The notes below the pieces were generated by a model. The model saw nothing but the letters and a program-made list of their open reading frames with translations, did not search any database and was not told the origin of the DNA. Both the position numbers and the translations under genes were made by a program. Below are positions 44,671 through 54,726 of a stretch of DNA of 64,000 bases, piece after piece (position 1 is the first letter of the stretch; each line of letters starts with the position of its first letter). The DNA comes from Nitrospira sp. CR1.1 (GTDB lineage Bacteria; Nitrospirota; Nitrospiria; Nitrospirales; Nitrospiraceae), in assembly GCA_014055465.1 (NCBI GenBank), contig WIAF01000011.1, forward strand, positions 1 through 64,000. Direction: 5' to 3'.

Positions 44671-45290
44671 TTCGGCTTTGCCGCAGGCGCCGGCGCACCC
44701 GGTTTCTTTTCCTGCGGAGCGGCGTAGGCCACCAGATCAAACACTGTTTGCGTCACCACACGGCCCTGGTCGACCCGAGCGGCGCCGATGCGGACATCCT
44801 GAACGGTGACGATCCGGGACAACTTGCTGATTCGATCGAAGAAGATAGCGGCTGTATGGTATCCGCCGGCCACCTCCACGTTGATGGGCATTCGAATGAA
44901 CAACTTGGAAGGGTCCTCGGCTTGCGCGCCAGGCTTCCACAATTTCACATCCAGGCCCAACCGGAGCCCCAGGTCGGAAACTTGCTTCAGCAGCATCACC
45001 GCCTCTTCTTCCGGGGGGAGGCGTTCCTTCTTTGCCGCCAATTCGATCTCCAACTGTTTATTGGCCGCCACGAGCTCATCCAGGTGTTTGACCTTGAGCG
45101 TGAGGTTCTGGATCTCGGTATCCAACTGAGCCACCTGCCCTTGCACAACTTCGAGCTCGACGGTCTTCGGATCGACGACGTAAAAGTAAAACCCGACTAA
45201 AATTCCCGCCACCAGTAATCCAAGCAGCGCAACTTTTTGGCCTGTCGGAATGCTGCGGAGGCTGTCTAAGCTGATTGCATTCAGACTCAT
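44667..45290 (-). CDS. pilO: Type IV pilus inner-membrane protein PilO
   Basis: A 207-residue bitopic protein: one transmembrane helix (about residues 19-37), a periplasmic coiled coil (L-D-T-E-I-Q-N-L-T-L-K-V-K-H-L) and a ferredoxin-like domain. It pairs with PilN to align the pilus machine. Confidence 0.9.
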   Translation of the reverse strand: MSLNAISLDSLRSIPTGQKVALLGLLVAGILVGFYFYVVDPKTVELEVVQGQVAQLDTEIQNLTLKVKHLDELVAANKQLEIELAAKKERLPPEEEAVMLLKQVSDLGLRLGLDVKLWKPGAQAEDPSKLFIRMPINVEVAGGYHTAAIFFDRISKLSRIVTVQDVRIGAARVDQGRVVTQTVFDLVAYAAPQEKKPGAPAPAAKPK

Positions 45291-45291
45291 G

Positions 45292-45846
45292 TTAGCCTTT
45301 CATCGACAGGTCAAGTCGGAATTGATAGGTATTCATCTTGTTGTCCAGCCCGGCCCGGCTTTCCATCAAGTTGATGGCGCCGAACTGATCGGTCCGCCGG
45401 AGATTATTGACAAATTCGACGACGTCATCGTTGGTCAAGGCACGGCCTTCAATCTCGACGCTGTTCCCCTTGAGGTTCAGCCGTACCAGCCAAACCTTGA
45501 GGGGATTCAGGCTCTGGCTGACATGGTCCAACACTTTGACCGGGCCCGTCCGGCTTTTCTCCAATTGATCGATGATGCGGTTCTTGGCTTCAAGCTGCTT
45601 TTTCTTTTCTTCAAAGTCATGAACCGCCTTCACTTGTTCCTTCAACTGCGCCACTTGCTTGTCCTTGAGCTGCTTCTCCGCTTGCTTAGCCTGAATCTCC
45701 TCGTCCAGCGACGAGGCGTAAAACCAACAACCGGTGAGCGTGATCAACAGCACCCCGACCCCGAGCAATGCCTCGGCGCGTACATCCCACTTCGGCTTGG
45801 CTTTTCTGGACCGTGGCCCAGTTGCGAGCAAGTTGATTTTAATCAT
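45292..45846 (-). CDS. pilN: Type IV pilus inner-membrane protein PilN
   Basis: A 184-residue protein starting M-I-K-I-N-L-L, the conserved cytoplasmic N-terminus that binds PilM. A transmembrane helix (about 25-45), a coiled coil and a small periplasmic domain follow. The start overlaps the pilM stop by four bases. Confidence 0.93.
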   Translation of the reverse strand: MIKINLLATGPRSRKAKPKWDVRAEALLGVGVLLITLTGCWFYASSLDEEIQAKQAEKQLKDKQVAQLKEQVKAVHDFEEKKKQLEAKNRIIDQLEKSRTGPVKVLDHVSQSLNPLKVWLVRLNLKGNSVEIEGRALTNDDVVEFVNNLRRTDQFGAINLMESRAGLDNKMNTYQFRLDLSMKG

Positions 45847-46940
45847 CGGTCCCCCACCGTCCGCAGCGCGAGGCCAACCCCCACTGCCGCAAGCGACCCC
45901 ATCTCCGCCAATTGCTCAGGATCGACGTTGCACTGCGAGGTGTCGATCTCATGAAAGGGATTTGCAAGTTCCACATCGACATGCATTCGATCACGAAGCT
46001 GTTGAGCCAACCCCTTCACCTTCGCTCCCCCACCAAACAGCAAGACCCGCGCGATTTCGCTCTCTGAGGAAGTAGTCTTGAAATAATCGATCGTGCGCGC
46101 AATTTCCGATGCCACTTCAGCATTGACGCTTTCCATCACGGCCGCAAGTGTATGATCGTCATCTCCATCGTTTTTCTTGAGTTGCTCCGCTTCTTCGTAC
46201 GACACGCCCATTTCACGCTGCACCGCTTCCGAATAGCGATTTCCCCCCAGAGGAATGTCGCGAGTAAACAGCGAGACGCCTCTGCCAACAATGTTCACAT
46301 TCATGACGCTGGCGCCGATGTTGACCAGAATCGTCGTGTCATCTTGAGTAGAGGGCGAGGTCACGCCATACATGTTTTCCACGGCAAACGCATCCACATC
46401 CATGACGATAGGGACCAAGCCTGCCGCCTTGACCAATTCCGTCAGCTCGTTGATTTTGTCTTTTTTCGCTGCGACCAGCACGATCGACATTTCGCTCTGC
46501 TCGTCAGGATTTTCCGACGGCGGCAAGACGTAGAAGTCGAGGTTCACCTCGTTGATATCGAACGGAATGTACTGTTCCGCCGCCAGTTTCACCTGGGCGT
46601 CAAGTTCCTCGTCCGGCATCGGCGGCAACGTGATCTTTTTGACGATGACCGCATGACCGGAAATCGACACGGCAACCTGCTTCAATTTGACGTTGTGCTC
46701 CGCCAGCAATTCCTTGATGGCCGAGACCACTTGTCCTTCGTCCATCACCGTACCGTCAACGATCACCTCAGGCTCCAGCTCCTTGACGCCGAACTTCTGC
46801 AAGGTATACCGACCCCGGTGCTCCTTGATCTGCACCAGCTTGATGCTGCTCGAACCGATGTCCAGCCCCAACAGCTGTCGTTGGGGGGAAAACATCGACA
46901 GGAAATCCATGTCAGCGAGGTGTTTCAGTGAAGCCAGCAT
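45843..46940 (-). CDS. pilM: Type IV pilus actin-like ATPase PilM
   Basis: A 365-residue FtsA/PilM-fold protein: G-L-D-I-G-S-S-S-I-K-L-V phosphate-1 motif near residue 26, V-N-I-G-A-S-V-M-N and L-F-G-G-G-A-K-V-K-G adenosine motif near the end. ATG 46940 with GAGGG upstream is preferred over the farther 46979, which would overlap the MerR-like gene. Confidence 0.94.
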   Translation of the reverse strand: MLASLKHLADMDFLSMFSPQRQLLGLDIGSSSIKLVQIKEHRGRYTLQKFGVKELEPEVIVDGTVMDEGQVVSAIKELLAEHNVKLKQVAVSISGHAVIVKKITLPPMPDEELDAQVKLAAEQYIPFDINEVNLDFYVLPPSENPDEQSEMSIVLVAAKKDKINELTELVKAAGLVPIVMDVDAFAVENMYGVTSPSTQDDTTILVNIGASVMNVNIVGRGVSLFTRDIPLGGNRYSEAVQREMGVSYEEAEQLKKNDGDDDHTLAAVMESVNAEVASEIARTIDYFKTTSSESEIARVLLFGGGAKVKGLAQQLRDRMHVDVELANPFHEIDTSQCNVDPEQLAEMGSLAAVGVGLALRTVGDR

Positions 46941-46953
46941 GCCTTTGCCCTCT

Positions 46954-47169
46954 CTACGCAACGTCTTTGCGACCGCCACCCATCACATGCTTGATCTGCT
47001 CGACATTTTCCGCCGTATAGAGCCGCCAGTTCCGCCAATCTCGCGGCGGACCGGTGATCAACCCTTCGCGCTCCCAACGAAACAACGTTGCGCGCGAGAT
47101 GTCGAACATCTCGCAGACCTCGTTGGTCTTGTAGAGTTTCTTTTTTTGAACATCGCTCACTTTCTTCAC
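46954..47169 (-). CDS. Small MerR/HTH_17-like DNA-binding protein
   Basis: A 71-residue protein from GTG 47169 (GAGG seven bases upstream). The MerR-type helix-turn-helix Y-K-T-N-E-V-C-E-M-F-D-I-S-R-A-T-L-F-R-W-E-R-E-G-L is followed by a wing (P-P-R-D-W-R-N-W-R-L-Y) and a helix, with no dimerisation or effector domain. It lies 13 bp before pilM, so it may control pilus gene expression. Confidence 0.8.
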   Translation of the reverse strand: MKKVSDVQKKKLYKTNEVCEMFDISRATLFRWEREGLITGPPRDWRNWRLYTAENVEQIKHVMGGGRKDVA

Positions 47170-47220
47170 GCACAGCCTCAAACGCCGCTATTCATCGCAT
47201 AATTCGAGCCCACGGAATTA

Positions 47221-47248
47221 AGTATAGTTGATATAGTCCACCTGTCAA
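47221..47248 (-). promoter_or_regulatory. Strong sigma-70-type promoter of the pil operon
   Basis: On the minus strand, -35 TTGACA (47248-47243), 16-base spacer, -10 TATACT (47226-47221). The start near 47214 gives a leader of about 45 bases before the MerR-like gene. Confidence 0.82.
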
Positions 47249-47304
47249 GAAAGCGGACCCTGAGAGGGACGATCGCAGAAAAAGGGGGAAATCCCGCTCT
47301 GAGA

Positions 47305-48171
47305 CTAGGATTTTTGCAGGTCGCGGTTGGTTACGGACACTTCGTAACCGAGGACGGCAAATTGTTCCCGAAGGCGCAATGCCATGGTCACCGACCGATG
47401 GCGCCCCCCGGTACATCCGATGCCGATACTGAGGTAACTTCGTTGATCCCGCTCGTAGAGTGGAATCAGGAAAGCCAAGAGCTTTTCTAAATGCTCGAGA
47501 AACTGACCGGCGGTCTGATCTCCCAACACATACTGCTGGACTCGGACATCTTCTCCCGTCAAGGCTTTCAGCTCGGGGACGAAGAAGGGATTTCTGATGA
47601 AGCGAACGTCAAACAGAAGATCGATATCGTAGGGGACGCCAAATTTGTATCCGAATGTGACCAGCGAGATGGTCATGCGCCGCGCGGTCGTCTCCTGGCG
47701 GAACTGCCTGATCAACAACTCGCGCAACTCGTGCACCGTCAGCGTGGAGGTGTCGATGACTCGGTCGGCATGTTTGCGCAGTTCGCTGAGACGCTCACGT
47801 TCGAACCGCACTCCCTCCACGACAGGCATATGCGGCAGCAGCGGATGCGGGCGGCGACTCTCTGAGAATCGACGAACCAGCACCTCCTCGCGGGCTTCCA
47901 AAAACACCAACTGCAGGGCGTGCCCATGCGCCTTTAACTCGGCGAGCACCTGTGCCAGGTCACCGAAAAATACTCCTTCGCGAATGTCGATCCCAAGGGC
48001 GACATTCTTAATCTCGCCGCCCTGCTGGTGGCATAACTCGACGAATGTGGGAAGCAAGGCCGGGGGAAGGTTGTCGACACAAAAATATCCCGCGTCCTCG
48101 AAGGCTTTCAGAGCATGGCTCTTTCCGGACCCGGAAAGACCGCTGATGACAACAAGATTAAGTGCGGCCAT
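47305..48171 (-). CDS. rapZ: RNase adapter / nucleotide-binding protein RapZ
   Basis: A 288-residue RapZ/YvcJ-family protein with P-loop G-L-S-G-S-G-K-S near residue 9, V-D-N-L-P, and the C-terminal G-C-T-G-G-R-H-R-S-V that binds small RNA or metabolites in relatives. ATG 48171 starts inside the end of hpf. It is part of the rpoN-hpf-rapZ cluster, but no ptsN gene lies between them as in enterobacteria. Confidence 0.92.
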   Translation of the reverse strand: MAALNLVVISGLSGSGKSHALKAFEDAGYFCVDNLPPALLPTFVELCHQQGGEIKNVALGIDIREGVFFGDLAQVLAELKAHGHALQLVFLEAREEVLVRRFSESRRPHPLLPHMPVVEGVRFERERLSELRKHADRVIDTSTLTVHELRELLIRQFRQETTARRMTISLVTFGYKFGVPYDIDLLFDVRFIRNPFFVPELKALTGEDVRVQQYVLGDQTAGQFLEHLEKLLAFLIPLYERDQRSYLSIGIGCTGGRHRSVTMALRLREQFAVLGYEVSVTNRDLQKS

Positions 48172-48709
48172 GAGCGACGCGAGCACGGTCGCTCGCAGGA
48201 TCAATCAGGGACAGTCGTCCGTTCGGCAGCCGTTGGAGCACCTGAATAGATCCGGACAGCGCGTTGACAAACATCAAGATGGCAAGCTTCCCGGCGTCGA
48301 GCGTCTCAACCGCTTCCTGAATGGTCAAGGCTTCGAGCTTTGGACGCACCACTTCCATTCCGTTATCTTTGGAGCGAGGGGCCTTGCGAGCCACGGCGCG
48401 CACGCGCGGCTGATCGCCGAATTTGTGATTCACCTTGCGCTCTTTCAATTTGCGCAATTGCGCGCCGAGCTTATCCACGACTTCGTCAATCGACGCATAC
48501 ATTTCTTCAGTCGAGGTCTTGGCTTGTAACCGTCGCCCCTGGACGACACCTACAACCTCCGCCACATGGTGAAACTTTTCCACACTCAGCAGAATTTGAA
48601 GCGTGCCCAGCTTCAACCCATAGCGGTCAAGCCGCTCCATACGTGCCTCGATATACTCCCGCAATGCCGGAGTGACCGCCACATGCCGTCCCGTGATCAT
48701 CAAACGCAT
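48158..48709 (-). CDS. hpf: Ribosome hibernation factor HPF, long form
   Basis: A 183-residue protein. The N-terminal S30AE domain (M-R-L-M-I-T-G-R-H...V-V-D-K-L, residues 1-95) binds the 30S subunit. The C-terminal dimerisation domain (L-E-A-L-T-I-Q-E-A-V-E-T-L to end) makes 100S dimers. It follows rpoN. Confidence 0.93.
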   Translation of the reverse strand: MRLMITGRHVAVTPALREYIEARMERLDRYGLKLGTLQILLSVEKFHHVAEVVGVVQGRRLQAKTSTEEMYASIDEVVDKLGAQLRKLKERKVNHKFGDQPRVRAVARKAPRSKDNGMEVVRPKLEALTIQEAVETLDAGKLAILMFVNALSGSIQVLQRLPNGRLSLIDPASDRARVAHGRT

Positions 48710-48815
48710 GCCACCCTCGTTTCTCGGGCCCCGAACACCACTCCGCGTTCAAGCCCGTCGCGACAATTGTTGTACCGCCATAGAGACGTCTCCATGGCGC
48801 CAGACCGCGCGCACC

Positions 48816-50333
48816 TCAAAAAAATTTCCGCCGTTGCGTGGCGGAGGGAATGTTGTCCTCTGCGCGATATTTCGCGACCGTCCGGCGGGCAATTAACACT
48901 TGCTGAGTCCGCAATCGCGCGGCAATCTCTTCATCTTTAAGCGGTTTGCGCGCATCCTCAGCCGCGACCATTTTCCGGATCATTTCGCGCACGCTCACTG
49001 AAGACAGCATATCCGCCGGCTGATCAGCGCGCTGAAGTCCGGCGTTGAAGAAAAACTTCAGTTCCAACATCCCCTGCGGACAATACATGTACTTATTGGC
49101 CGTGACCCGGCTAATCGTGGATTCATGCATACCGATATCTTCAGCCACCTGTTTGAGGACTAACGGTTTCAAGTGCTGAATCCCATGCTCAAAAAAAGCC
49201 TCTTGAAACTTCACGATACTCGAGACGACTTTCACAATCGTCTTGTTCCGCTGCTCGATGCTCCGGATGACCCACTGCGCTGCTCGGAGCTTGTCATCCA
49301 GATACGCCTTCGTCTCAGCCGAGCCTGACTGGCCTGAGGACATCAGTTGCTTGTAATACGGACTGATCCGCATGCGCGGCAGGCCGTCGTCATTGAGCAA
49401 CACCTCCCATACCCCTTCGTTCTTGACGACGAAGACGTCCGGCACGATCGCGTAATTCTGCGTGTTGGAGAAGGGGCGCCCGGGCTTCGGCTCCAAGCCC
49501 TCGATGATTCGAGTCGCCTCGAACACGTCATCCATGGAAATATTCAATGCCTTGGCGATGCGATTATATTGCTTCTTCTCCAAATCCTTCAGATGGTGGA
49601 GCACGATGGATTCAAGCACCGACCCCTTCAGCACTCCGGGCCGAGACCCCAAAGAGCCCAGCTGGCTTCGTCCGAGAAATTTGAGTTGCAGCAGCAGGCA
49701 TTCGGACAGGTCTCTTGCCGCCACGCCGTTGGGATCGAAGCCTTGAACATCTTTCAACACCGACTCAGCTTCCGCCACGGAATACTGGGATCCCGCCACC
49801 AATTCGTCCAACGTCATCCGGAGATATCCGTCATCGTCCAGATTCCCGATGATCAGGCGACCGATGGCCTTTTCGCGATCGGATAAGCCAGACAGGGACA
49901 ACTGCCACACAAGGTGATCTTCCAGAGAGGTCGACTTGGCGACGGTTTGCTCATAGGAGGGAAACTCCTCCTTGGACGAGGAGCTGTATTCAGTCTCGCC
50001 TCGGCGCATGTCGGTATCGAAATAATCTTCCCAGGTCGAGGCGGAAAATTCTTCGGCATTTTCTCCGCTCTCCGCCGGTTTGTCATCGCCTTCCCCGCGC
50101 GCCTCAGCTGCGACAGTGGTCGCAGTATCCGGCTGTTCACGCTCAGTAGCCGCAGTTTCCTCGCTCTCCTCGGTCTCTGCGACCAATTCGTCCAACAGCG
50201 GATTTTCCATCAGATGCTGTTGTAGACTTTGCTGAAGCTCCAAGCGAGATAATTGCAACAACTTGATCGCCTGCTGCAATTGCGGCGTCATGATCAGTTT
50301 CTGACTAAGCCGAAGATCCAGTCGCAGCTTCAT
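48816..50333 (-). CDS. rpoN: RNA polymerase sigma-54 factor
   Basis: A 505-residue protein with Gln-rich activator region I (L-S-Q-K-L-I-M-T-P-Q-L-Q-Q-A-I-K-L-L-Q-L), acidic region II, a core-binding region, and near the end the RpoN box A-R-R-T-V-A-K-Y-R that reads the -24 element. Upstream of hpf and downstream of lptB, a common arrangement. I did not find a convincing sigma-54 promoter on the nitrogen genes here. Confidence 0.96.
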   Translation of the reverse strand: MKLRLDLRLSQKLIMTPQLQQAIKLLQLSRLELQQSLQQHLMENPLLDELVAETEESEETAATEREQPDTATTVAAEARGEGDDKPAESGENAEEFSASTWEDYFDTDMRRGETEYSSSSKEEFPSYEQTVAKSTSLEDHLVWQLSLSGLSDREKAIGRLIIGNLDDDGYLRMTLDELVAGSQYSVAEAESVLKDVQGFDPNGVAARDLSECLLLQLKFLGRSQLGSLGSRPGVLKGSVLESIVLHHLKDLEKKQYNRIAKALNISMDDVFEATRIIEGLEPKPGRPFSNTQNYAIVPDVFVVKNEGVWEVLLNDDGLPRMRISPYYKQLMSSGQSGSAETKAYLDDKLRAAQWVIRSIEQRNKTIVKVVSSIVKFQEAFFEHGIQHLKPLVLKQVAEDIGMHESTISRVTANKYMYCPQGMLELKFFFNAGLQRADQPADMLSSVSVREMIRKMVAAEDARKPLKDEEIAARLRTQQVLIARRTVAKYRAEDNIPSATQRRKFF

Positions 50334-50351
50334 CGCCCCACTCCCTGCCTG

Positions 50352-51137
50352 CTATAGGCGAAATCCCTCGCCCAAATACACCGCCCGGGCCATTTCACTT
50401 TTCTCGATCACGCCGGGAGGCCCGGACTCCAGAATCGTGCCTTCATTGATGATATAGGCCCGATCCGTAATGGAAAGGGTTTCCCTCACATTGTGATCGG
50501 TAATCAACACCCCGATATGCCGTTGCTTCAATCGAATGATGATTTGCTGAATATCCGCGACTGCAATGGGATCGATGCCGGCAAATGGTTCGTCCAACAG
50601 CATGAAGAGCGGACTGGTTGCCAGCGCACGCGTAATCTCCAGCCTCCGGCGCTCCCCTCCCGACAAGGCATAGGCCTTACTTTTTCGAATATGCACCAGA
50701 TCCAGTTCTTTCAGCAATGTTTCTACGCGCTCCATCCGTTCACTTCTCGAATAGCCTAGCATCTCGAGAATCGCAAGGATATTGTGCTCCACGGACAACC
50801 GGCGAAATACCGACGACTCCTGGGGCAGGTATCCGATTCCCCGTCGAGCCCGCTTGTACATCGGCAAATCGGTGATGTCACTGCCGCTCAACGCAATCTG
50901 CCCCTCATCCGGCTGACAGAGGCCTACCATCATATCGAAAATCGTGGTCTTCCCCGCGCCGTTCGGCCCCAATAATCCGACGACTTCGCCGGCCTGCACA
51001 TCAAGGGACACGCCTTTGACCACCTTTCGCCCGCGAAAACTCTTCACCAGTCCGCTGGCCGCCAGGCGATCCGCTTTACCGGATAGATCCGCCAAACCCT
51101 CCTGTGGCGCCTGAGTGATTGGCTTGGTCTCGATCAC
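50352..51137 (-). CDS. lptB: LPS export ABC ATPase LptB
   Basis: A 261-residue ATPase: Walker [10 protein letters not shown], signature [13 protein letters not shown], Walker B L-L-D-E-P-F. It energises extraction of lipopolysaccharide from the inner membrane. An N-terminal extension of about 25 residues precedes the ATPase core. Overlaps lptA by four bases. Confidence 0.95.
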   Translation of the reverse strand: MIETKPITQAPQEGLADLSGKADRLAASGLVKSFRGRKVVKGVSLDVQAGEVVGLLGPNGAGKTTIFDMMVGLCQPDEGQIALSGSDITDLPMYKRARRGIGYLPQESSVFRRLSVEHNILAILEMLGYSRSERMERVETLLKELDLVHIRKSKAYALSGGERRRLEITRALATSPLFMLLDEPFAGIDPIAVADIQQIIIRLKQRHIGVLITDHNVRETLSITDRAYIINEGTILESGPPGVIEKSEMARAVYLGEGFRL

Positions 51138-51808
51138 CGCTTGGCACCGCCTTCACCCTCGATAATGACCTGGGAGTCCCCTTCCACCACGCTTCGGTCT
51201 TCGTCCAGAAACATAATGATCCGCTTTCCTGACACACGAGTTCCCTTCTGCCAGGCGACCGGCTCGCCCGTAAGAACGATTTTTTTCTGGTCCTCATAAT
51301 ACACGGCCTTCTGACACGTGGCGTGGCCGTCTTCCTTCTTAATGTTGACCCGACCCGTGGCTTCAACCATACGAATACTGCGCTCGGAAACGGCGGGCGC
51401 CGGATCCCGTTCCTTCGACTCGGCCGTAGCCAGACCGGCGGGATTCTTTGATTTTGTCGCCCCGGCGGAATCCTTATGTTCGCCGCCATTACGGCTCGGG
51501 TGAAAAGACACCACCATGTGGTCCGACTGCACAACTAACGGGCCGCGCGTCAACACAACGGCCCCGTCAAAAATCGCCGTGTTCTCCTGATTGTTGACCG
51601 TCATCGTCCGGGACGTAATCGTGGTAGGGGCGGAATTGGCCGGAGGCTCTTTGGTCACACGCGCCTCTGCCGCGTACGCAGTGTGGGTGATCGGCACCGC
51701 TTCGCCACTAAGAAGCAGGCACGACATCCACATGCACGTCGTCAAGAACCTGGAATTCCTCCGTATCCATCTTCCCCAACAACCCTCTGCCAGTAACTTG
51801 TAATCCAT
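51134..51808 (-). CDS. lptA: LPS transport periplasmic protein LptA
   Basis: A periplasmic bridge protein of the OstA/LptA fold: [22 protein letters not shown] and later G-R-V-N-I-K and [10 protein letters not shown] low-complexity insert (about residues 100-140) interrupts the fold. The start is uncertain because it lies within lptC; ATG 51808 gives a basic region and signal peptide ending A-Y-A. ATG 51733 is an alternative. Confidence 0.82.
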   Translation of the reverse strand: MDYKLLAEGCWGRWIRRNSRFLTTCMWMSCLLLSGEAVPITHTAYAAEARVTKEPPANSAPTTITSRTMTVNNQENTAIFDGAVVLTRGPLVVQSDHMVVSFHPSRNGGEHKDSAGATKSKNPAGLATAESKERDPAPAVSERSIRMVEATGRVNIKKEDGHATCQKAVYYEDQKKIVLTGEPVAWQKGTRVSGKRIIMFLDEDRSVVEGDSQVIIEGEGGAKR

Positions 51809-52280
51809 GCCCCTGAATAGTGACATGGTCCCCAGTTTGAATTTCATGCCGCGCGTCAGTCCATACGAGGTGGTTTGTCTGAATGGTATAGCCGCTTTGC
51901 GTCTCAACTACAATCGGCGTGGATCTATTCGATAATTGAAAGTTTTTCGTTTGGGTGTCCAGCGTGCCCTCTTCGCCGGACAAGGTCAGTTCTTTTCCCT
52001 GCACTCCGTAAAGAGTGATCTGCACGTTGCTCAGAACAGCCCGGCTCTCCTTCTCGTAGAGGCGAGCCTGCTCGGCTTGCACTTTCCACTGAACAAGATC
52101 GCCTTTGGTCTGGGTAAAGGTAAAATCCTGAATGCGCGCATCGGCGGATTCGGGCGCGACCGGGGTGACCGACCGTGACGAAGAGCCTGGATTGGAGCGT
52201 GTAATGAGCAAATACCCAAGAAATGCCGCAAGGACCACGCTGAGAGCTAGAAGACCTCGCCGAACCCAATGTTCCCACAT
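51708..52280 (-). CDS. lptC: LPS export protein LptC
   Basis: A 190-residue bitopic protein: an N-terminal transmembrane helix (G-L-L-A-L-S-V-V-L-A-A-F-L-G-Y-L-L) and a periplasmic jelly-roll domain (V-Q-W-K-V-Q-A-E-Q-A-R-L-Y). It hands LPS from LptBFG to LptA. Confidence 0.88.
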   Translation of the reverse strand: MWEHWVRRGLLALSVVLAAFLGYLLITRSNPGSSSRSVTPVAPESADARIQDFTFTQTKGDLVQWKVQAEQARLYEKESRAVLSNVQITLYGVQGKELTLSGEEGTLDTQTKNFQLSNRSTPIVVETQSGYTIQTNHLVWTDARHEIQTGDHVTIQGHGLQVTGRGLLGKMDTEEFQVLDDVHVDVVPAS

Positions 52281-52429
52281 GGAAAAAAGCCCCTAATTCA
52301 AAGAGCTTCCAAGGTCAGAGCTGGTGGCATGATAGTAGCATTCCACCAAAGCCAAGTAAACAAACGGGATGGCCTATGGCCTGAGAAAATGATGTGAATT
52401 GCAACGGGAGGAAGGCAGGGAAAAGAACC

Positions 52430-52468
52430 GAAGGCCACGACGCCGACGTGATCGCCGTCGTGGCCTTC
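52430..52468 (-). terminator. Terminator of the ribosomal protein operon
   Basis: Perfect 13-bp arms GAAGGCCACGACG / CGTCGTGGCCTTC (52430-52442 and 52456-52468), followed on the minus strand by GGTTCTTTT. It lies four bases beyond the rplQ stop. Confidence 0.85.
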
Positions 52469-52471
52469 TCA

Positions 52472-52915
52472 TCAGCTTTCTGCAGGGGCTTGATTTTTCT
52501 CAGTCGATTCTTTCTTTTCCCCCGCTGTTTCAGCGGAGGGCACCGCTTTAGGTTTCTCCGGTCTTGTGACCAATTCTATTGCAACCATCTCAGCGGCATC
52601 CCCGATCCGACGACGGGTTCTGATGATACGCGTGTAGCCGCCCGGACGATCCTGGAATCGTGACGCAACGTCGCTGAACAACTTCGACACCACGGCTTTG
52701 CTCCGCAAGAAGCTGAGCGCGCGCCGACGGGCTGGCAGGCTTCCCTCTTTGCCAAGGGAAATCATTCGATCCGTGAAACCACGAATTTCCTTCGCCTTCG
52801 CTTCCGTCGTTTCAATACGCTCCTGTTCCAACAGCGAAGTCACGAGACTTCTGAACAGGGCCCATCGGTGTTTGGTTTGACGTCCGAGCTGTCGACCCTT
52901 CTTTTTGTGGCGCAC
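52472..52915 (-). CDS. rplQ: 50S ribosomal protein L17
   Basis: A 147-residue protein with the [12 protein letters not shown] start, [11 protein letters not shown] and G-G-Y-T-R-I-I-R. A Lys/Glu/Ala-rich tail of about 30 residues follows the core. Last gene of the operon. Confidence 0.97.
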   Translation of the reverse strand: MRHKKKGRQLGRQTKHRWALFRSLVTSLLEQERIETTEAKAKEIRGFTDRMISLGKEGSLPARRRALSFLRSKAVVSKLFSDVASRFQDRPGGYTRIIRTRRRIGDAAEMVAIELVTRPEKPKAVPSAETAGEKKESTEKNQAPAES

Positions 52916-52933
52916 GGTAGTCCTGTTCCTTTC

Positions 52934-53935
52934 TTACTCTGAACGCACGCCCGCGTCGCCTGACGGCAAGGCGTCGACTTTCATTCCAAGGCTCAGTCCC
53001 ATTTCGGTCAGGATTTCCTTGATTTCATTGAGCGACTTCTTCCCGAAATTTTTCGTTTTCAACATCTCCGCTTCGGTCTTTTGCACCAGATCGGCGATCG
53101 TCTTGATATTGGCATTCTTGAGGCAATTGGCCGCACGAACGGACAACTCCAATTCATTGACGCTGCGATAGAGATTCTTGTTCACTTCATCGGACAAATC
53201 TTCGCTACCAGCGGATGGTTTCGCATCAGAGCGCTCTTCGGGATTGATGAAGATATCCAGATGTTCGCGAAGAATCCCTGCCGCGTTGGACAACGCATCG
53301 CGCGGAGAAATCGTGCCGTCCGTCCAGATCTCCAACGTCAATTTGTCATAGTCCGTCATTCGACCGACGCGAGCATTTTCGACGTGGAAATTCACCCGCT
53401 TGATAGGGGAGAAAATCGAGTCGATGGCAATCACCCCGATCGGCAATCCTTCTTCCTTATTGCGCTCGGCCGGGACAAACCCGCGACCATGCTTGATGGT
53501 CATTTCCATATCCAGCGCGGCATCCTTGTCCAGCGTCGCAATGTGCAAATCCGGCGTGAGGATCGTCACGTCTCCGTCGTGGGTGATATCGGAACCTTTG
53601 GCTTCCCCTGGCCCCTTTTTCTTGAGACGAATCGTCTTCGGCTTGTCGCCATGAAGCGCCAGCCGGAGACTCTTCACATTCAAAATAATCGAGGTCACGT
53701 CTTCGGTCACGCCGGGGATCGTGGAGAACTCATGTAACACGCCTTCGATCTTGACGGTGGTCGCCGCAGCTCCCGTCAAGGAGGACAGCAAGACACGGCG
53801 CAAGGAATTTCCCACCGTGGTGCCGAAGCCTCGCTCAAATGCCTCGGTCGTAAATCTTCCGAATGTCGGGGAAAGAGTGTCCTTGTCGACTTCCACCCGC
53901 ATGGGGATCTGAAAGTCTTTCATCGCTTTAATCAT
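52934..53935 (-). CDS. rpoA: RNA polymerase alpha subunit
   Basis: A 333-residue protein: N-terminal dimerisation domain (E-P-x-type [27 protein letters not shown] split here for reading) and the C-terminal DNA- and activator-binding domain ([12 protein letters not shown] near residue 265). GGGGGAG precedes the ATG. Confidence 0.97.
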   Translation of the reverse strand: MIKAMKDFQIPMRVEVDKDTLSPTFGRFTTEAFERGFGTTVGNSLRRVLLSSLTGAAATTVKIEGVLHEFSTIPGVTEDVTSIILNVKSLRLALHGDKPKTIRLKKKGPGEAKGSDITHDGDVTILTPDLHIATLDKDAALDMEMTIKHGRGFVPAERNKEEGLPIGVIAIDSIFSPIKRVNFHVENARVGRMTDYDKLTLEIWTDGTISPRDALSNAAGILREHLDIFINPEERSDAKPSAGSEDLSDEVNKNLYRSVNELELSVRAANCLKNANIKTIADLVQKTEAEMLKTKNFGKKSLNEIKEILTEMGLSLGMKVDALPSGDAGVRSE

Positions 53936-54019
53936 GACTCCCCCTTCATTAACTCGTGTATGCCCATATATCGTTCAACCATGGTTGGATACGACCAGTG
54001 ACTCGCCAACCATGTATCT

Positions 54020-54646
54020 CTAGCGTGAATACAGTTCGACGACCATCTGCTCATTGACAGGCAACACAATATGTTCCTTGGTCGGCAAGGACCGAATCGT
54101 CCCCTTGTAAGCGGTCCTGTCGAGTTCGAGCCATTCAGGAATGCCGCGACCGTCCACTGCCGCAAGCGCCCCCTGAATCGGGAGCAATTCACGGCTCTTT
54201 TGCCGAACCTCGATAGAATCACCAGTCTTGACGAGAGCACCGGGCGCCTTCACCTTACGGCCATTGATCATCAAATGACCATGATTGACCAACTGCCGGG
54301 CCTCTTTTCGTGAGGCCCCGAAGCCGAGCCGATACACTACATTGTCCAAGCGACATTCCAAGAGGCGCAGCAGAGTATCGCCCGTCACGCCGGCTTGACG
54401 TTCCGCTCGCTCGAAAATGCCGCGGAATTGGCATTCCTGGAGGCCATAAATTCTCTTCAGTTTCTGCTTTTCTCGCAACTGCAAACTGTAGTCTGACGTC
54501 CGCTGACGGGCCTGACCGTGCTGTCCAGGGGGATAACTCCGGCGCTCAATCGCGCACTTCTCGGTCATGCAACGAGACCCCTTCAAAAAGAGTTTCTCGC
54601 CCTCTCTCCGGCACAAGCGGCAGACAGGTCCACTATATTTTGCCAC
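54020..54646 (-). CDS. rpsD: 30S ribosomal protein S4
   Basis: A 208-residue primary 16S-binding protein. The N-terminus keeps a four-Cys zinc motif (C-R-L-C ... S-R-C-M-T-E-K-C). The S4 RNA-binding fold follows (R-L-D-N-V-V-Y-R-L-G-F). Confidence 0.97.
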   Translation of the reverse strand: MAKYSGPVCRLCRREGEKLFLKGSRCMTEKCAIERRSYPPGQHGQARQRTSDYSLQLREKQKLKRIYGLQECQFRGIFERAERQAGVTGDTLLRLLECRLDNVVYRLGFGASRKEARQLVNHGHLMINGRKVKAPGALVKTGDSIEVRQKSRELLPIQGALAAVDGRGIPEWLELDRTAYKGTIRSLPTKEHIVLPVNEQMVVELYSR

Positions 54647-54726
54647 GCTACTACCCCTCCTCTACCTCAACAACTTAAGTACAACCGAGTCAGATATGTC
54701 GTTACTGCGAGATGCCTGGACCTCTC

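Noticed and set aside
48158-48171. hpf and rapZ as a fusion or frameshifted gene
   Set aside because: Both proteins are complete and the short overlap is ordinary translational coupling.
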